A DNA stretch of 64,000 bases from positions 1,054,001 to 1,118,000 of the forward strand of contig NC_091869.1 in NCBI RefSeq assembly GCF_019399895.1, read 5' to 3'. Position numbers and translations under genes: made by a program. Positions 26,851 through 37,255 of this stretch are shown piece by piece. Each line of letters opens with the position of its first letter. Position 1 is the stretch's first letter. Under the pieces are notes generated by a model. The model had not been told where the DNA came from and ran no database searches. It saw nothing but the letters and a program-made list of their open reading frames with translations. This DNA is from Cardiocondyla obscurior (Eukaryota > Arthropoda > Insecta > Hymenoptera > Formicidae).

Positions 26851-28856
26851 GGAGGCGACGGGAACGGGGGCACGCGGGGGAGGAATGGTCTCCAGGAAAT
26901 TCCGGAGTACGTTCATTATTGCGTTACTACCGTCTGCTACGGCGTATTAGATATATCACCATTCGCGAATAGCGACTCGCAAACGAGTTTTACTTTTAAC
27001 CCCCGCGAGCGCTCGCTTATCGGTTTTATTGGTCACAGACAACCGCTCGGGAGTGACGCTCGAATTGAGAAAATCAAATTCCAGAATGCTCTTCTCCCTC
27101 TTTCCAAGATCCGCGAGGATTGTTCCTGGCTCTACACCGTCAGTTTGCGGTGTAATCGTTACATCTTACTTCGCACGCGGAATTAAATAGTTAATACAAC
27201 GGTATGCCGCAATATCGCTGTAATTATCTATTAATTGACTAACTTGAAAAGTTATATTTTTATCATTGATAAAATAATATTGCTGAATATAAAAATGTAG
27301 TTTATGGGCGACGCGTTTTAAAGTTACGTGACTCGATACAACGGACCGATAAGAAGTCGGGCGAACCATATATTTTTCGGTTTTGCGGTAAGTTGTCGTT
27401 CGACGATAATGCTCAGCTCGTAATATCTAGACACATAATTTTGGAAATGATGCTTAGCAATCCTTACTTCCTGTTGGAATCAGACCGGAACTGAGCGCGA
27501 TCGAGCATTGCTCTTTCCGATTCGTTCGCGATTGATGGGATCATTAAATCAAAAGCTCCCATGTGCTTCAGTGTGTATTAGGGGTCGTGAGTTTTATTGT
27601 CGCTTTTATGTCTTGCAGGAACTTTGATTAGCGAACGTCTGGCTACTATTTAATCTCCTTTGACAGAGAAGGAAGAGTAAAAGGATTAAAATAATATAAC
27701 AGAATATTATTATGTTCTTAAGTAATTGACACTTTATATATTTTAATAACATAATTAATCATATTACAAAATGCGTAAAGAAACGATATTTAACTTCTAT
27801 TTTACAAAAAAATTTTCTAAACTTTTAACCGGCTTTTAATATCTTTTTCAAAGAAATATTAGTCATAAGAAAATAAATGATTACGCGACAAATTGCAATT
27901 AAACCGTACAACCTTTACGTAAATTAAAAAAAAAATCAAGATGTATAATATGCACTTTACGGGAAATTGTTAAGTTTACGTTCTGTCAAGAATGTTGAAT
28001 TCCAATAAAGCGGAAATTTTTCTGGGACTTTAAATTTGCGGCGTGACGCTCCGTGGGTTTCCTTCAACCGGTTCCTTAAGAGCTTCACATTCCCACCGCA
28101 CGAGCTGCAATTTTGATTTCCACGCTCGATACGCTCGTAAATCGCGCAAATTACGCGCCCATAGCCACGCGCAAGTAAAACCCCGCACCGGTTATTGGAT
28201 CTCGTTTCTAAAACCTTCGTTACCGCTCGATCTGCGAACCCTGGTTGGCTTCGAAGGTCGATTCGGCGCTTCATAAAAGGATCACGTATCAATGAACAGA
28301 TAGCGTGAAAAATTTATACGCGCGATGTATTCTTTATTTCCGCCGGCTTCCGAGACGTAGCAAAAATTTCGTCTTATCAATGGATTTCGTTTATCAAACT
28401 TCCGAGTGAAAGATTATATTTCTCCGGCGGAGAAATGGCAATAATAGCGAAGATAATATCAAAAATTGATTTTAGCACGGCCAGCAATTTGAGACAGGGT
28501 TACCGCACGAGAATATAAACATTCGTACGTCCGTAATGAATAAATTCAACAGACAGATTGCATTTATTTAGAATCAGGCAAAACTGGTTAAAGTATGTTT
28601 CTCATAACACAGAATCAATCACAGCGATTGTGACACTGAATTAAATATGACACTGCAATATTTCGAATGAATTAACAATTACGGTTTCCATTATAATTTT
28701 GTGACGACTATTAAATACGTAGTTATTATGCTTTATTGATATATTAGTTTGATCATTGAACAATATTACAACGTTATTTTCATCTCGCAGTTGCAATTAT
28801 TCTCTTGGCCTTTTTGTCGTCTGCACCGTTTGCCAAATTTCCTCGGAAATTTGGAA

Positions 28857-28910
28857 ACAAAAAAATAAAAAAAAAATAAAATAAAAAAAAAATAAAATAA
28901 AAAAAAAATT
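28857..28910. repeat. A-rich tandem repeat, period about 17
   Basis: Three units of the form AAATAAAATAAAAAAAA follow one another. They could arise from slippage or be the remnant tail of an old retroposon, but no element body is visible beside them. Confidence 0.75.
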
Positions 28911-29218
28911 ATTAGAAGCTAATTTTACAATCGTTCGAAAAATGAAATAACTGGCATTGTTGCAGCGCGGAAATTGAATTCCGAATTAACTTATTGCGAT
29001 CTAACTTTGCACTACGTCTGGATTTCTCGCGGGCGCTTGGCATACAGATTCGCAATGATTTCCGGTCGAAAGAATTAATTACCGGATCAATGTTGCGCTT
29101 GCTCGCCGTTGTCCTTTGTGAACCTAGGGGTACATTATTGGGTTACCGTGAGCGAGACGGGCGGACTTTGAGGGTCCCGCGATCTGCAATTCCCCGGAGC
29201 GGGCGTGTTGCTGCACTA

Positions 29219-29312
29219 CGTAGCGAAGTCGAACTGGAATAAACGAGCGAGATTCGACGCGGGCTACGAGAAACGAGCTTTCTCGCTGTGCCGCAAGTTC
29301 CAGAATACCAGG
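29219..29312 (+). repeat. R-D repeat, copy 3
   Basis: It reads CGTAGCGAAGTCGAACTGGA, then ATAAACGAGCGAGATTCG, GGCTACGAGAAACGAG and CAAGTTCCAGAATACC. The first two blocks match copy 2 closely and the last matches copy 5. A TATA-like word follows at 29325. Confidence 0.55.
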
Positions 29313-31494
29313 GCGGGTTTGACGTATATAAAAGAGCAGCTCTCGCTCGCTCCCGGATGCAATACGGTCCTGGAACTCGGTGTGCACGCCCGGTGACCTC
29401 CATTATTACATTGTTATATTACTGTTGCCAATCCACCTCTACGTCGAAGCCGGAGTTCATGTTTCCGCGGAGAGACCGCGTCGTGTCAAAGCGAGAAAAA
29501 AAAAAAAACAAGATAAAAAATTATAATCGCGAATGACAGAAAAAAAAAATGGGGGGAAGAAAAAAAAACCTGTCGAAGAGCGCGAGATTGGATTACTTCC
29601 GACACGATCTCTCCGGTGCTTTCTATATATCAGGGATCGGCCGATCCCGCGGGAAAGAAGCTCGCCAACGCGGATTTGCCATGTTCGGGATAAACAGGAA
29701 AGTTTCAATGCCTGCTTGGGTTTGCGAGAAGGAAAGGAAACGAGGTTACGCAATTTCGGGACGGATGTACGGCGAGTGTACAACTTGATGACTCTCTACC
29801 ACGGTCTAGTTTATTAAGATAGTATTGGATATTGGATATTTTTTATTAAGATAAAACTCGGGAGAAATGCATCGCGAAGGGTACCGATAAATTGTACAAC
29901 AAGGCGAATCTTCTTCCCGGCGCGGTAAAAGAAAATGTTATTTATGAAAAAAAGAATCATCCTTGCGGTGGAAGTCTCCGTTCTCAGGATTCTGATAATA
30001 GAACGTCCAATTTTTAATGCCTCTCCCGTGTTATTCGGCAAATGATTTAGGACTGTTTCCGCGCTAAATTTGAGAATCGTATTTTTCCGCACACGGGCGT
30101 TAAATACAGTCGTCAGATCCAGACTTTTATTTAATGTGGTACACGAGCCCGGGAATGATATATGCCGTGTACGGAGCTAAAAGTGTGACATATGAATACA
30201 GATCTTGATTCTGAAAACGCGACGCTCGAGTGTTTTAAATCGCCACTAGTCGCAACGGCGAACCGCGCCGGTGGAATCGTGAATAATTCCAGTTGCGCGG
30301 CGCGAAGAAATCTCGCATTTATCCTTCTCTTTAACGGAACACTTAACTGCTAATGCCGTAGTAATCCCTCCTCGCAGTGTCATCCAGGGAGATCCGTTCT
30401 ATATCTTTCTCTCTCTGTTTTCCTCCTTTTGCCCCCGTTTTCTCTGTGGAGCGACCCTTTGCCCGAAATCACACGGAGTCGTCGCATCGTTGCGACGGAG
30501 GCACGACGCGGCGTAGAGATAAGGGAGAGAGAGCGCATCGCCGTTGATTACAGAAACGCCGGATGGCAGTCTGTGTTCCGGAACGCCGAGGACACGTACG
30601 AGATACTGAATTGCAGGCGGCTTACGCAACACGGTAACTTCCTTAGCGCGCCCTTTTCGGCAGGGAATATATCCGAGCTGACGTCCGCGCGCAACGGCGA
30701 AGCCAACGCCCGTTGTAATCTAATAGTTTGTATCCGCAGTGACGTATCCCGATGCACACCGATGCTGAACTCCAGTGATACGATAAGGGAATGCGGTTTG
30801 CGATGATGGCATATCAACAACAATCGATCGAAGTCGGGGCTCGCCCTGGGTTTCGGATTATTCCATTATATTCACGCGAATAGATGGATCTATTATTATT
30901 ACGTCCTGTTATTATTTCGCTCACCTCCGCCGCAGCGGCGAAACGTTGAGATTTCGCGGGATACATATTATATCAAATTATCGCGAGACCTGGTGTACCA
31001 AATTCAATGCTCTCCAGACGTGGTAATTAATTGAACTTTTTTTTTTCTTCTTTTTTTACATCACATCGTTTTGTATTAAGACTCCGCGAAAATACGATTA
31101 GAATTAACTTAAGCCGATTTTACCTCGTAATTATTCTCACTCTTCGTACTAGAATTTTTCGAAACTTCTCCCGTTAATTTAAATTTAATTTTAATTTTCT
31201 GGTAATTTATTTGCATTATTTCCATTGATTCCTCGTTAAACAGATTTTGCGGCGACACGCCTAAGAACTTATCGCGGAATTTGTTTGCTAACTTGCTGTC
31301 GAGAAAATTTTGCCGCTTACGTTATTTACAGAGCGCCGGGAAACGGGTTGGCCGGCGGGAAAAGGGTGAAACCAGATCGTTTTTCAATAATTTCTATCGG
31401 CCGTAAAACGATCGCCAATGGTCCGCGCGCGCTGTGTACCGGAGACCTACAAACGGTTTACGTTCTTCCGGGACCCGGGACGTCATGGGATTTG

Positions 31495-31648
31495 GTGTGT
31501 ACGGAAAGTCAAACCGAAATAAACGAGAGACGGAGGGAAACGGGGTTAAGTTCGAAGATGCCGCGCGCGCGGGATGTTTATAGAGGATTTTCATGGGAAA
31601 AGCAACAGGGCAGCGTGGCTCGGAACTAAATGGGATTTATGACACAAG
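31495..31648 (+). repeat. R-D repeat, copy 4
   Basis: It has GTGTGTACGGAAAGTCAAAC, CGAAATAAACGAGAGACGG, ACGGGGTTAAGTTCGAAGAT and, at the 3' end, GGGATTTATGACACA. The 3' block is shared with copies 5 and 7. The central part is diverged. Confidence 0.5.
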
Positions 31649-32332
31649 CGACACGACCGATGAGGTACGTACGGAAGGGAAAAATCGCTCGGCGCGGGAT
31701 AAAAAGTCCGAAGAAAGTCCTACGCGCGTTTCCGGAAAAGCCGTGGTACAGCTCGCGTCCGTGCACCGTCAAGAATTCAACGTTCGTCGGAGTTTGTCGA
31801 GAATCTGATTGAGGCGCGCGCGAACTCGAGTGCATATCTCATCGAACAGCAGTACGTTGTGGTTTTGACGATTCTATTGGTAAATGCCATCCGTCACTCG
31901 ACGCGATTCATTAATTATTTATAGGCGATCGCGGCTTCTTTGCCCTCGCAGAGTAAATCTTTCATACTTATTTTTCCTACTGTCAACTATTAATATTACT
32001 TATGATTGCAAGAATATTATTGGCACATCTGTCAATAGCCGGTGCTGAATAATCGATATGCATTTCCTGATTCCCCGACGTTTATTTAACGTACGCTCGC
32101 AATAGATAAGGTGACAATATCGCTAAGGAGCGCATTAATTTCTTTTACCTTCTATCTCTTCTACGCCAGTGCTGTAAATAATTTCCGGTGTCTACTTATC
32201 AATTAACGAATTTCGCGCTGAAAGGAAACGCGCGGAATCGCTTTAGCTTTGAGTGACCGGTCAGATTAATTTTAAAAAAATCTTAAAAAATTTGTGTGAC
32301 GCGTAAATTAACTGTTAATTGTTACCGCTTAA

Positions 32333-32362
32333 AACCGACGTTGATTAGAGTCAACGTCGGTT
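32333..32362. repeat. perfect 12-bp inverted repeat with 6-nt loop
   Basis: AACCGACGTTGA is followed by TTAGAG and then the exact reverse complement of the arm. It lies 115 nt upstream of the exon 1 acceptor. A stem of this length with so short a loop is expected well under once by chance in 64 kb. It could form an RNA hairpin in an upstream intron, or be a dyad protein-binding site near a promoter if transcription starts in exon 1. Confidence 0.6.
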
Positions 32363-32477
32363 GTCAAATCGACGACTTTCAGAATTACTTCGGCTTTACT
32401 TAAAAATTTTTTTTTTTTAACTGACTTCATTTACAGCATGTTACTAATTTCTATTTTGTATCTTTTTTCTGTTACAG

Positions 32478-32758
32478 AAATTATAGTGCCGTTATCGCCG
32501 ACATCAGTAATTTAAACAAATCGCAGCCGGTTTGTCGGTCGTATCGGGAGTGCCGCTAGTTTTCGGTCGTTTTCTTTACGATAATATTTTTACGAGAGTG
32601 CCGAAAAATAACGCGCGAGTGTTAACTAATTTTCGCGATTTAAAATCACGGTCGGGGTGTTCGCGAGTGACTTGTGCGCGGAAGGATGACTCGACACGTC
32701 CCATCTGAGAGGAGGAGCAGGCCCGGGGGGCATCTTGCATCGGCGGAGCAACTTTTAG
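32478..32758 (+). other. 5' leader exon (exon 1) of an unidentified gene
   Basis: A branch-site match TACTAAT lies at 32442-32448, about 30 nt before a pyrimidine-rich acceptor ending GTTACAG at 32477. The exon ends TTTTAG before the donor GTGAGAAT at 32759. From the acceptor to 32685 (208 nt) no ATG occurs; a random sequence of this length would lack one about 4 percent of the time, so a 5' untranslated leader is favoured. The leader repeats the word GAGTG four times. A TCAGT initiator-like word at 32504-32508 leaves open that transcription starts inside this exon instead of the exon being spliced at its 5' end. A DPE-like GGTCGT at 32537 is about 4 nt too far downstream for the usual spacing. 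The gene is not recognised. Confidence 0.6.
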
Positions 32759-32880
32759 GTGAGAATCAATTCTTTAAATAAAATATTTATTAAAAAAAAA
32801 TTTACTTTTTTTATTAACTTTGTTAATTTATATAATCTCTACATTAATGTTTTGCATTTTATGTTACAGTCACCGGCTGA
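32686..32880 (+). CDS. short upstream ORF, 27 codons, spliced over exons 1-2
   Basis: The first ATG of the leader (32686) has A at -3, a favourable insect context. It reads 24 codons (starting MTRHVPSERR, basic and Arg/Pro/Gly-rich) to the exon 1 donor, then VTG and stop TGA at 32878-32880 after removal of the 32759-32869 intron. No domain, signal peptide or known family is recognisable. The likely role is a regulatory upstream ORF that would reduce initiation at the exon 2 ATG. Alternatively, exon 1 may splice to a different exon that keeps this frame open, making this the true start. The sequence does not decide between these. Confidence 0.3.
32759..32869 (+). other. short GT-AG intron between the two leader exons
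   Basis: This 111-nt AT-rich stretch begins GTGAGAAT and ends with a T-rich tract and ATGTTACAG. Its length is typical of small insect introns. The flanking exons are markedly richer in G+C than the intron, which supports the boundaries. If the intron were retained, the frame opened in exon 1 would stop eight codons after the exon end, at a TAA. Confidence 0.6.
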
Positions 32881-32913
32881 ACTCTACAACTCCGCTGAAG
32901 CTCATGCAGAGTG
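32870..32913 (+). other. short exon 2, leader end with a possible start codon
   Basis: This 44-nt exon lies between acceptor ATGTTACAG and a near-perfect donor, GTG followed by GTAAGTGG. It closes the exon 1 frame with a TGA at 32878-32880. It carries a second ATG at 32904 that reads M-Q-S and leaves one base (phase 1) at the donor. The ATG has a weak context, with C at -3. Exon 2 is therefore either the last leader exon carrying the main start codon or a purely untranslated exon. The continuation lies downstream; see the candidates at 34102 and 41908. Confidence 0.55.
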
Positions 32914-33375
32914 GTAAGTGGCATGATTTTTTTTTTTTCGTAGTTTTTAATTGAATTTTTTTAAAAAATAGCGCGCGCGTAGCCCATGGTTTCTTCTAGT
33001 ATTTTATACTAAAACCACGTTAGTACGATTTTTATATTTTAACAAAATTTTATTAAAACCCTCTTGACTTTCCTCCGTGCTTATCTCTGCCTTAATACAT
33101 TCCGCGAAAATTTACGTCCGTGTGGAACTGCGATTAAAATTACGACCTAGTCCTGGAATATCGATAAACGTACGCGAATTTGTTAATGGACCCTGACGAT
33201 TTCGGATTTGGCATTCCTTCGGAGCCTCTCGCGGAAGCGAATCCCCGGATTTTCGCACCGAATTCTTCCGAACAGATGTTATCGGATTACAACGAGACAG
33301 GGAGATAGGGAGAGCATCGACGTGAACGTCAGATCGGATCGTATTTCTCACGAAGGTAGCATACGTATACGAGTC

Positions 33376-33522
33376 TGTGTGTTGGCATCGGAAAGCCGGA
33401 CCGGAACAAACGAGAGAACTGCGAAATGGGTTGCCGGGAACAAGGTTAAGTTCCAGGATATCGGAATTCATGGTAAAATAGCGAAACGGGGCACGACGGT
33501 GGGACGAAATTTATGACACAGA
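33376..33522 (+). repeat. R-D repeat, copy 5
   Basis: It contains GGACCGGAACAAACGAGAG, ATGGGTTGCCGGGAACAAGG, TTAAGTTCCAGGATATCGGA, ATTCATGGTAAAATAGCG and GACGAAATTTATGACACAG. It is nearly identical to copy 7 over the central 45 nt. It lies in the presumed intron downstream of exon 2. Confidence 0.65.
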
Positions 33523-34101
33523 CCGAATATTTAAGCGCGCGGACGCGAGAAACAGTCGCGTAATACTCGCGCTTTTAAACCGAACAGCAGGTGAAGCTGA
33601 CGAGAGCCCTTCGACCCTTCGGATTAACGCGATTCGATTATTTTACCCTTTAAACCACTTTTTCGTTTTTTTATCTTCCCTTTTTTTCTATTAAATTCTA
33701 TCGAAAATGAATTATACGTACAAGTTTATTTTAAATAGCTGCAACTTTAGTACATAATTGCTTTAAACGCGCTTTAACTTGTGTACCGTCGATATTTTTA
33801 GTCTTGCGCGATTTCTAAATAAAACAAATATTTCCACGGCGACTTATCGGTTTTCGTATTTATCTTGCGCCTCTTTCGATTTCTTTTCCAATTTTTATCA
33901 TTTCAGTCCTTTCGCTGCTTCGTATCGCTCGCATTCTCCGTTCTTGCGTTATTCTTGTGTGATGGGGTGAGGCATACGTATGTGTCTCAGAATAATAAAC
34001 AGATTTATTTTTCTCTCTTTCTCTCTCTCATACTCAACATTTCTTTTCTTGCCTTTTTCTTTATTTCTCTTTTTTTCCTTTTTCTCTCTTCGATGCTAAA
34101 G

Positions 34102-34132
34102 CTCCCTTGAGACTCGCGGGGTTACACTACTG
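34102..34132 (+). other. candidate 31-nt micro-exon
   Basis: About 90 nt of almost pure pyrimidine (34010-34092) is followed by the first AG, in CTAAAG. Then come 31 nt of mixed composition and a donor CTG followed by GTAAGAAA. The acceptor is AAG instead of CAG or TAG, which weakens it. Joined to exon 2 in phase 1, the frame stays open and reads MQSAPLRLAGLHY plus two leftover bases. An open frame of this length is expected by chance more often than not, so this supports but does not prove the exon. Confidence 0.3.
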
Positions 34133-34144
34133 GTAAGAAAGTGT

Positions 34145-34290
34145 GTCTCTCGTGATGATGGAACTCAAAGCCGAACGGTAACTCGTGAAGAGAACGGGTT
34201 GCGCTAGGTGAAGCTCACCCACCATTGTTGTTGAAAGCAACAGCTATGTCGGGGTGAGGAATCCGATCGGGCCGCTCCTCGATCACGTAT
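34145..34290 (+). other. hairpin-rich block, possible structured RNA
   Basis: Several short helices follow one another. AACTCG (34180-34185) pairs with CGGGTT (34195-34200). GGTGA (34207-34211) pairs with TCACC (34215-34219). TGTTG (34226-34230) pairs with CAACA (34238-34242), and this last hairpin is enclosed by CTCACCC (34214-34220) with GGGTGAG (34252-34258). The second helix and the enclosing helix are alternatives. A TGATGA word at 34153 resembles a C box, but no CTGA D box follows, so a C/D snoRNA is not supported. Comparison with remembered U snRNA, 7SL, RNase P/MRP and 5S features gave no match. The block lies just inside the intron after the 34102 candidate exon. Confidence 0.25.
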
Positions 34291-34729
34291 CGAAACGTCA
34301 ATCGTAATTGTCGCGAACGGACGAAATCGATATCGCGCGGATAGAAGGCGATAAAGCCATGACGGCGGGATCGATTTGGTATTAAAATTTCACGCCGACA
34401 AGCGAAAATCGAGTGGATTACGGGAATCGTCAGGTTGAATGGACCGTCGCGCTAAAAAGGCAAGAACGTTAAAAATAGACATTATGTTCCAGTGAACAAG
34501 TAATGAGCTCAATACTTAACAATCGTCAATAAAATATGAAAATATACCGTTCATAACTGTATAAAAAAAAAAAAGAAAAAAAGAGAGAGATAAGTTATTA
34601 AAGAAAAAGGAATTAATTTTGGAAGTTTAAAATCCTCGAATTTGACATGCCATGAAAAACCTAAATTTACGACTTGAAGAACAGCCAGACCGCACATTCG
34701 TCCTGGGATTTTGTATTAAATAAATAAAG

Positions 34730-34835
34730 AGAGAAAAACACGAGAGACCGGCGGAGAAAGCTTCGAAGCTTCGGTTTGGGCAACAAGGTTAAGCACTGGG
34801 ATATCGGAATGTCCAGCGAGGTAGAAAGGAGATTC
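34730..34835 (+). repeat. R-D repeat, copy 6
   Basis: The central block reads GGGCAACAAGGTTAAGCACT, then GGGATATCGGAATGTCC. A possible detached 3' block, GATTTTTATGACACCGG, lies about 320 nt downstream near 35155, suggesting an insertion inside this copy. Confidence 0.5.
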
Positions 34836-35729
34836 GTACGAAATACGATGGTAACTGTGCAAATAAAATAGAGTTCCTTTTTTCGGAAAATCAAAGACGA
34901 GAAAAATACGGTTTCCTTGGCGCATCCATCGTATTGCGGTGGTTTAGCGGCGCAAGGCCGTTAAACGGCAGCCAAGCAAATAGAATGAAAATCGTTCCGG
35001 GAGAGAGTTGCACGATGGAATCGACTTCCCCGAGTGAATTAAAAGCGAAGGACGACACGTCGTTGTTGACGTTACGCGTAAAAACGAAACAAGAGAAGCC
35101 CGAGCTTTCAGACAAAAAGGATGGTTTAAAAAGTCCGTTCGGTAGATGGACGATGGATTTTTATGACACCGGACTTCTCTCTCCCTCCCCTCCCCCCCCG
35201 TTTTATAATAGATCGTCTTTAATGTGACATATATTTCATACATCATACCTCTTCTTATGCTCTGGCAAAAAATAGCACATATACCGAGTGCGTCACGTGT
35301 GCTATCTCTTGCGACGACGTGCGGAATAATTTCAAAAACCGTATATAAAATACACCAACATACATCGCTTTTATCAGTTTATACATAAAAGATATTAAAT
35401 TGATATACATATTATAATAATAAATGTTGGACTAGTTATTCATGAATAATTAAATTTTCTCTTGAATCTTTTAACTCACGATTGAATTGACCACTTTGAT
35501 CCGGTTAAAAACGGTATGATTATTGACTTTATTTTAATACGCCGCGTTAAAGAGGCATATTGCGCGGCAGCTTGAATGAATAAAATAAACGCGCCTTTGT
35601 CTCAGGTGTCCGAAACGGTAATGAAACTGAAAGCCTTATCCGTTCTACGTGACGCACACGAAGATACAGTTGCTAAATGTATCTATAGATGTGCATTGCG
35701 GTCGCGATATCGGAATTCGCGATATACGT

Positions 35730-35892
35730 ATAAGGTGGGTGAGCCAAAGTAACCGCGGGAGTGCTTCGAAATGGGTTGCGGGAACAAGGTTGAGTTCTAG
35801 GATATCGGAATATATGGGCAAGTAACAGTGCAAAGCACAAGGGGGGAAGGGAAAGAAGGGGTAGCGCGGATGAAATTTATGGCACCGACGGC
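35730..35892 (+). repeat. R-D repeat, copy 7
   Basis: It contains GTGAGCCAAAGTAACCGCGG, ATGGGTTGCGGGAACAAGG, TTGAGTTCTAGGATATCGGA, a purine-rich stretch and GATGAAATTTATGGCACCG. With copy 5 it defines the best-conserved part of the family. Confidence 0.65.
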
Positions 35893-36387
35893 AGGAAAGA
35901 TCCCCGAAGGAGAGAAAAAGAGATACGAAAGAGAGACAGAGACAGGGAAAAATAGAGAGGAGAGAGAGGAAAAAAAAAAAAAGAAAACATGTGGAGGGAA
36001 AAGAAGAGTGTACTCGAGGACGTGGAATAAAATTGTTCGGTCTTTACATAAAACACTAGAGGGCCCGTCGAAGGCGAGGAACGAGATACCTCGTTTTGCC
36101 GACGCAACAACATAATTCTGCCGATTCGATCCGCGTCGATAGGGACGTATTCGTCCCGAGGAAAAACGGGGAAAGACAAAAGAGAAAGAGAAAAGGCGAA
36201 AAAGAGAGAAAGAGGGAATAAAATAGAGGCGCAAAGCCGCTGGATCCGATATATCCGATGAAAATTCTCCTAGTGCGGCAGGATCGAATTCTTGCCGGCC
36301 GCGCTTCTGTCTCGCGCGGAATAATGGCACACTCCGAGGCAGATAATATTTAAGAAAGCGGTTTCACTTCTCTTTCTCGATAGGGAC

Positions 36388-36410
36388 GGTGGCGGCGGCG
36401 GCGGCGGCAG
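36388..36410. repeat. GGC trinucleotide repeat
   Basis: Seven GGC units follow a TAGGGACGGT sequence. The reverse strand would read poly-Ala in a short open frame, but no splice sites bracket it. Confidence 0.85.
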
Positions 36411-36506
36411 CGAGCCGTGGAATAAGGATTTTATCGTGAATCGCCGTAACGATCGTCCTTACGGCACGATTCGCCGCACTTTGAAGGGCAAAACAGCGGC
36501 CCGCAG

Positions 36507-36560
36507 ATTGGCTCGGATTCAAGTTGAGACTCGGGAACGACGGTTCCGCGAAGTACCGCC
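36507..36560 (+). repeat. R-E repeat, copy 1
   Basis: ATTGGCTCGGATTCAAGTTG, then AGACTCGGGAACGACGG. It matches copies 2 and 3 over the first 30 nt. The AAGTYGARA word resembles the start of R-D, so R-E could be a divergent branch of that family. Confidence 0.45.
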
Positions 36561-37149
36561 GTATACACTCCTTTCGGTACACGTTGCCGTGTCGTCGTTA
36601 ACCCCCTGACGCGCCCTACTTTATCATTTTATCCGGAGATTCTACGCAATGTAGGAATCGCGAGCGATATCTCGGTTTTTACATCGCGGTGTAATCTGGC
36701 TCATCCTACCTAAATGTTCCACGCAATCAGATTTAAAACGCAAATGCTACTTTTCAGACTCCGGTACGCGGTCTGACAAGCGTAATAAAGTGCAGCGAAG
36801 GAATCTCGGTAAATCAGTAATTTCGAAAGGCTACGACGAGATAGAGAAGCGTGACTCTCAATAAAAACCTCTCGAGAGATTACCACGATCTTAACGCGAT
36901 TTGTGCAATTTAATCGCGCGGTAATCCGTATTAATTGTGACAACTTCTAGCGACGTTTATGCAAACTAATCGCACTTTTATATGATTTACGGATTTTAAT
37001 AGCCCCCGTTAATTTATCGTGACACCTGTTCGCTATAACTGATTATTAGTAATCGACCGAACGGCGCGCAAAGTAAGGTGATTACGGCGCGAATTATTAG
37101 TTAATTTAATTGGCCGCCTTCTCGGTAACGTCGCGTGTACCAGGCAAAT

Positions 37150-37255
37150 GAGAAGCTAATATAGACGAGTATGTACTACACGGTACATATTGGACCGCGT
37201 TCAAATCGAAACTCAAACAATGCCGCGGACGTGTTTCCGGAATCGTCAATGAACG
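37150..37255 (+). repeat. R-E repeat, copy 2
   Basis: GAAGCTAAT and GAGTATGTAC precede ATTGGACCGCGTTCAAATCG (from 37189) and AAACTCAAACAATGCCGCGG. The upstream words recur before copy 3. Confidence 0.45.

Larger units (their letters stand above)
24377..32332. other. gene-free stretch carrying R-D copies 2-4
   Basis: Apart from R-D it holds AT-rich DNA at 27650-27960 and 28550-28930, the A-rich tandem at 28857, T runs near 25131 and 31039, and CG-rich islets. No exon was found upstream of 32478. Confidence 0.5.

Noticed and set aside
34145..34215. C/D-box snoRNA reading of the TGATGA region
   Set aside because: No D box (CTGA), no terminal stem and no C'/D' pair at proper spacing.
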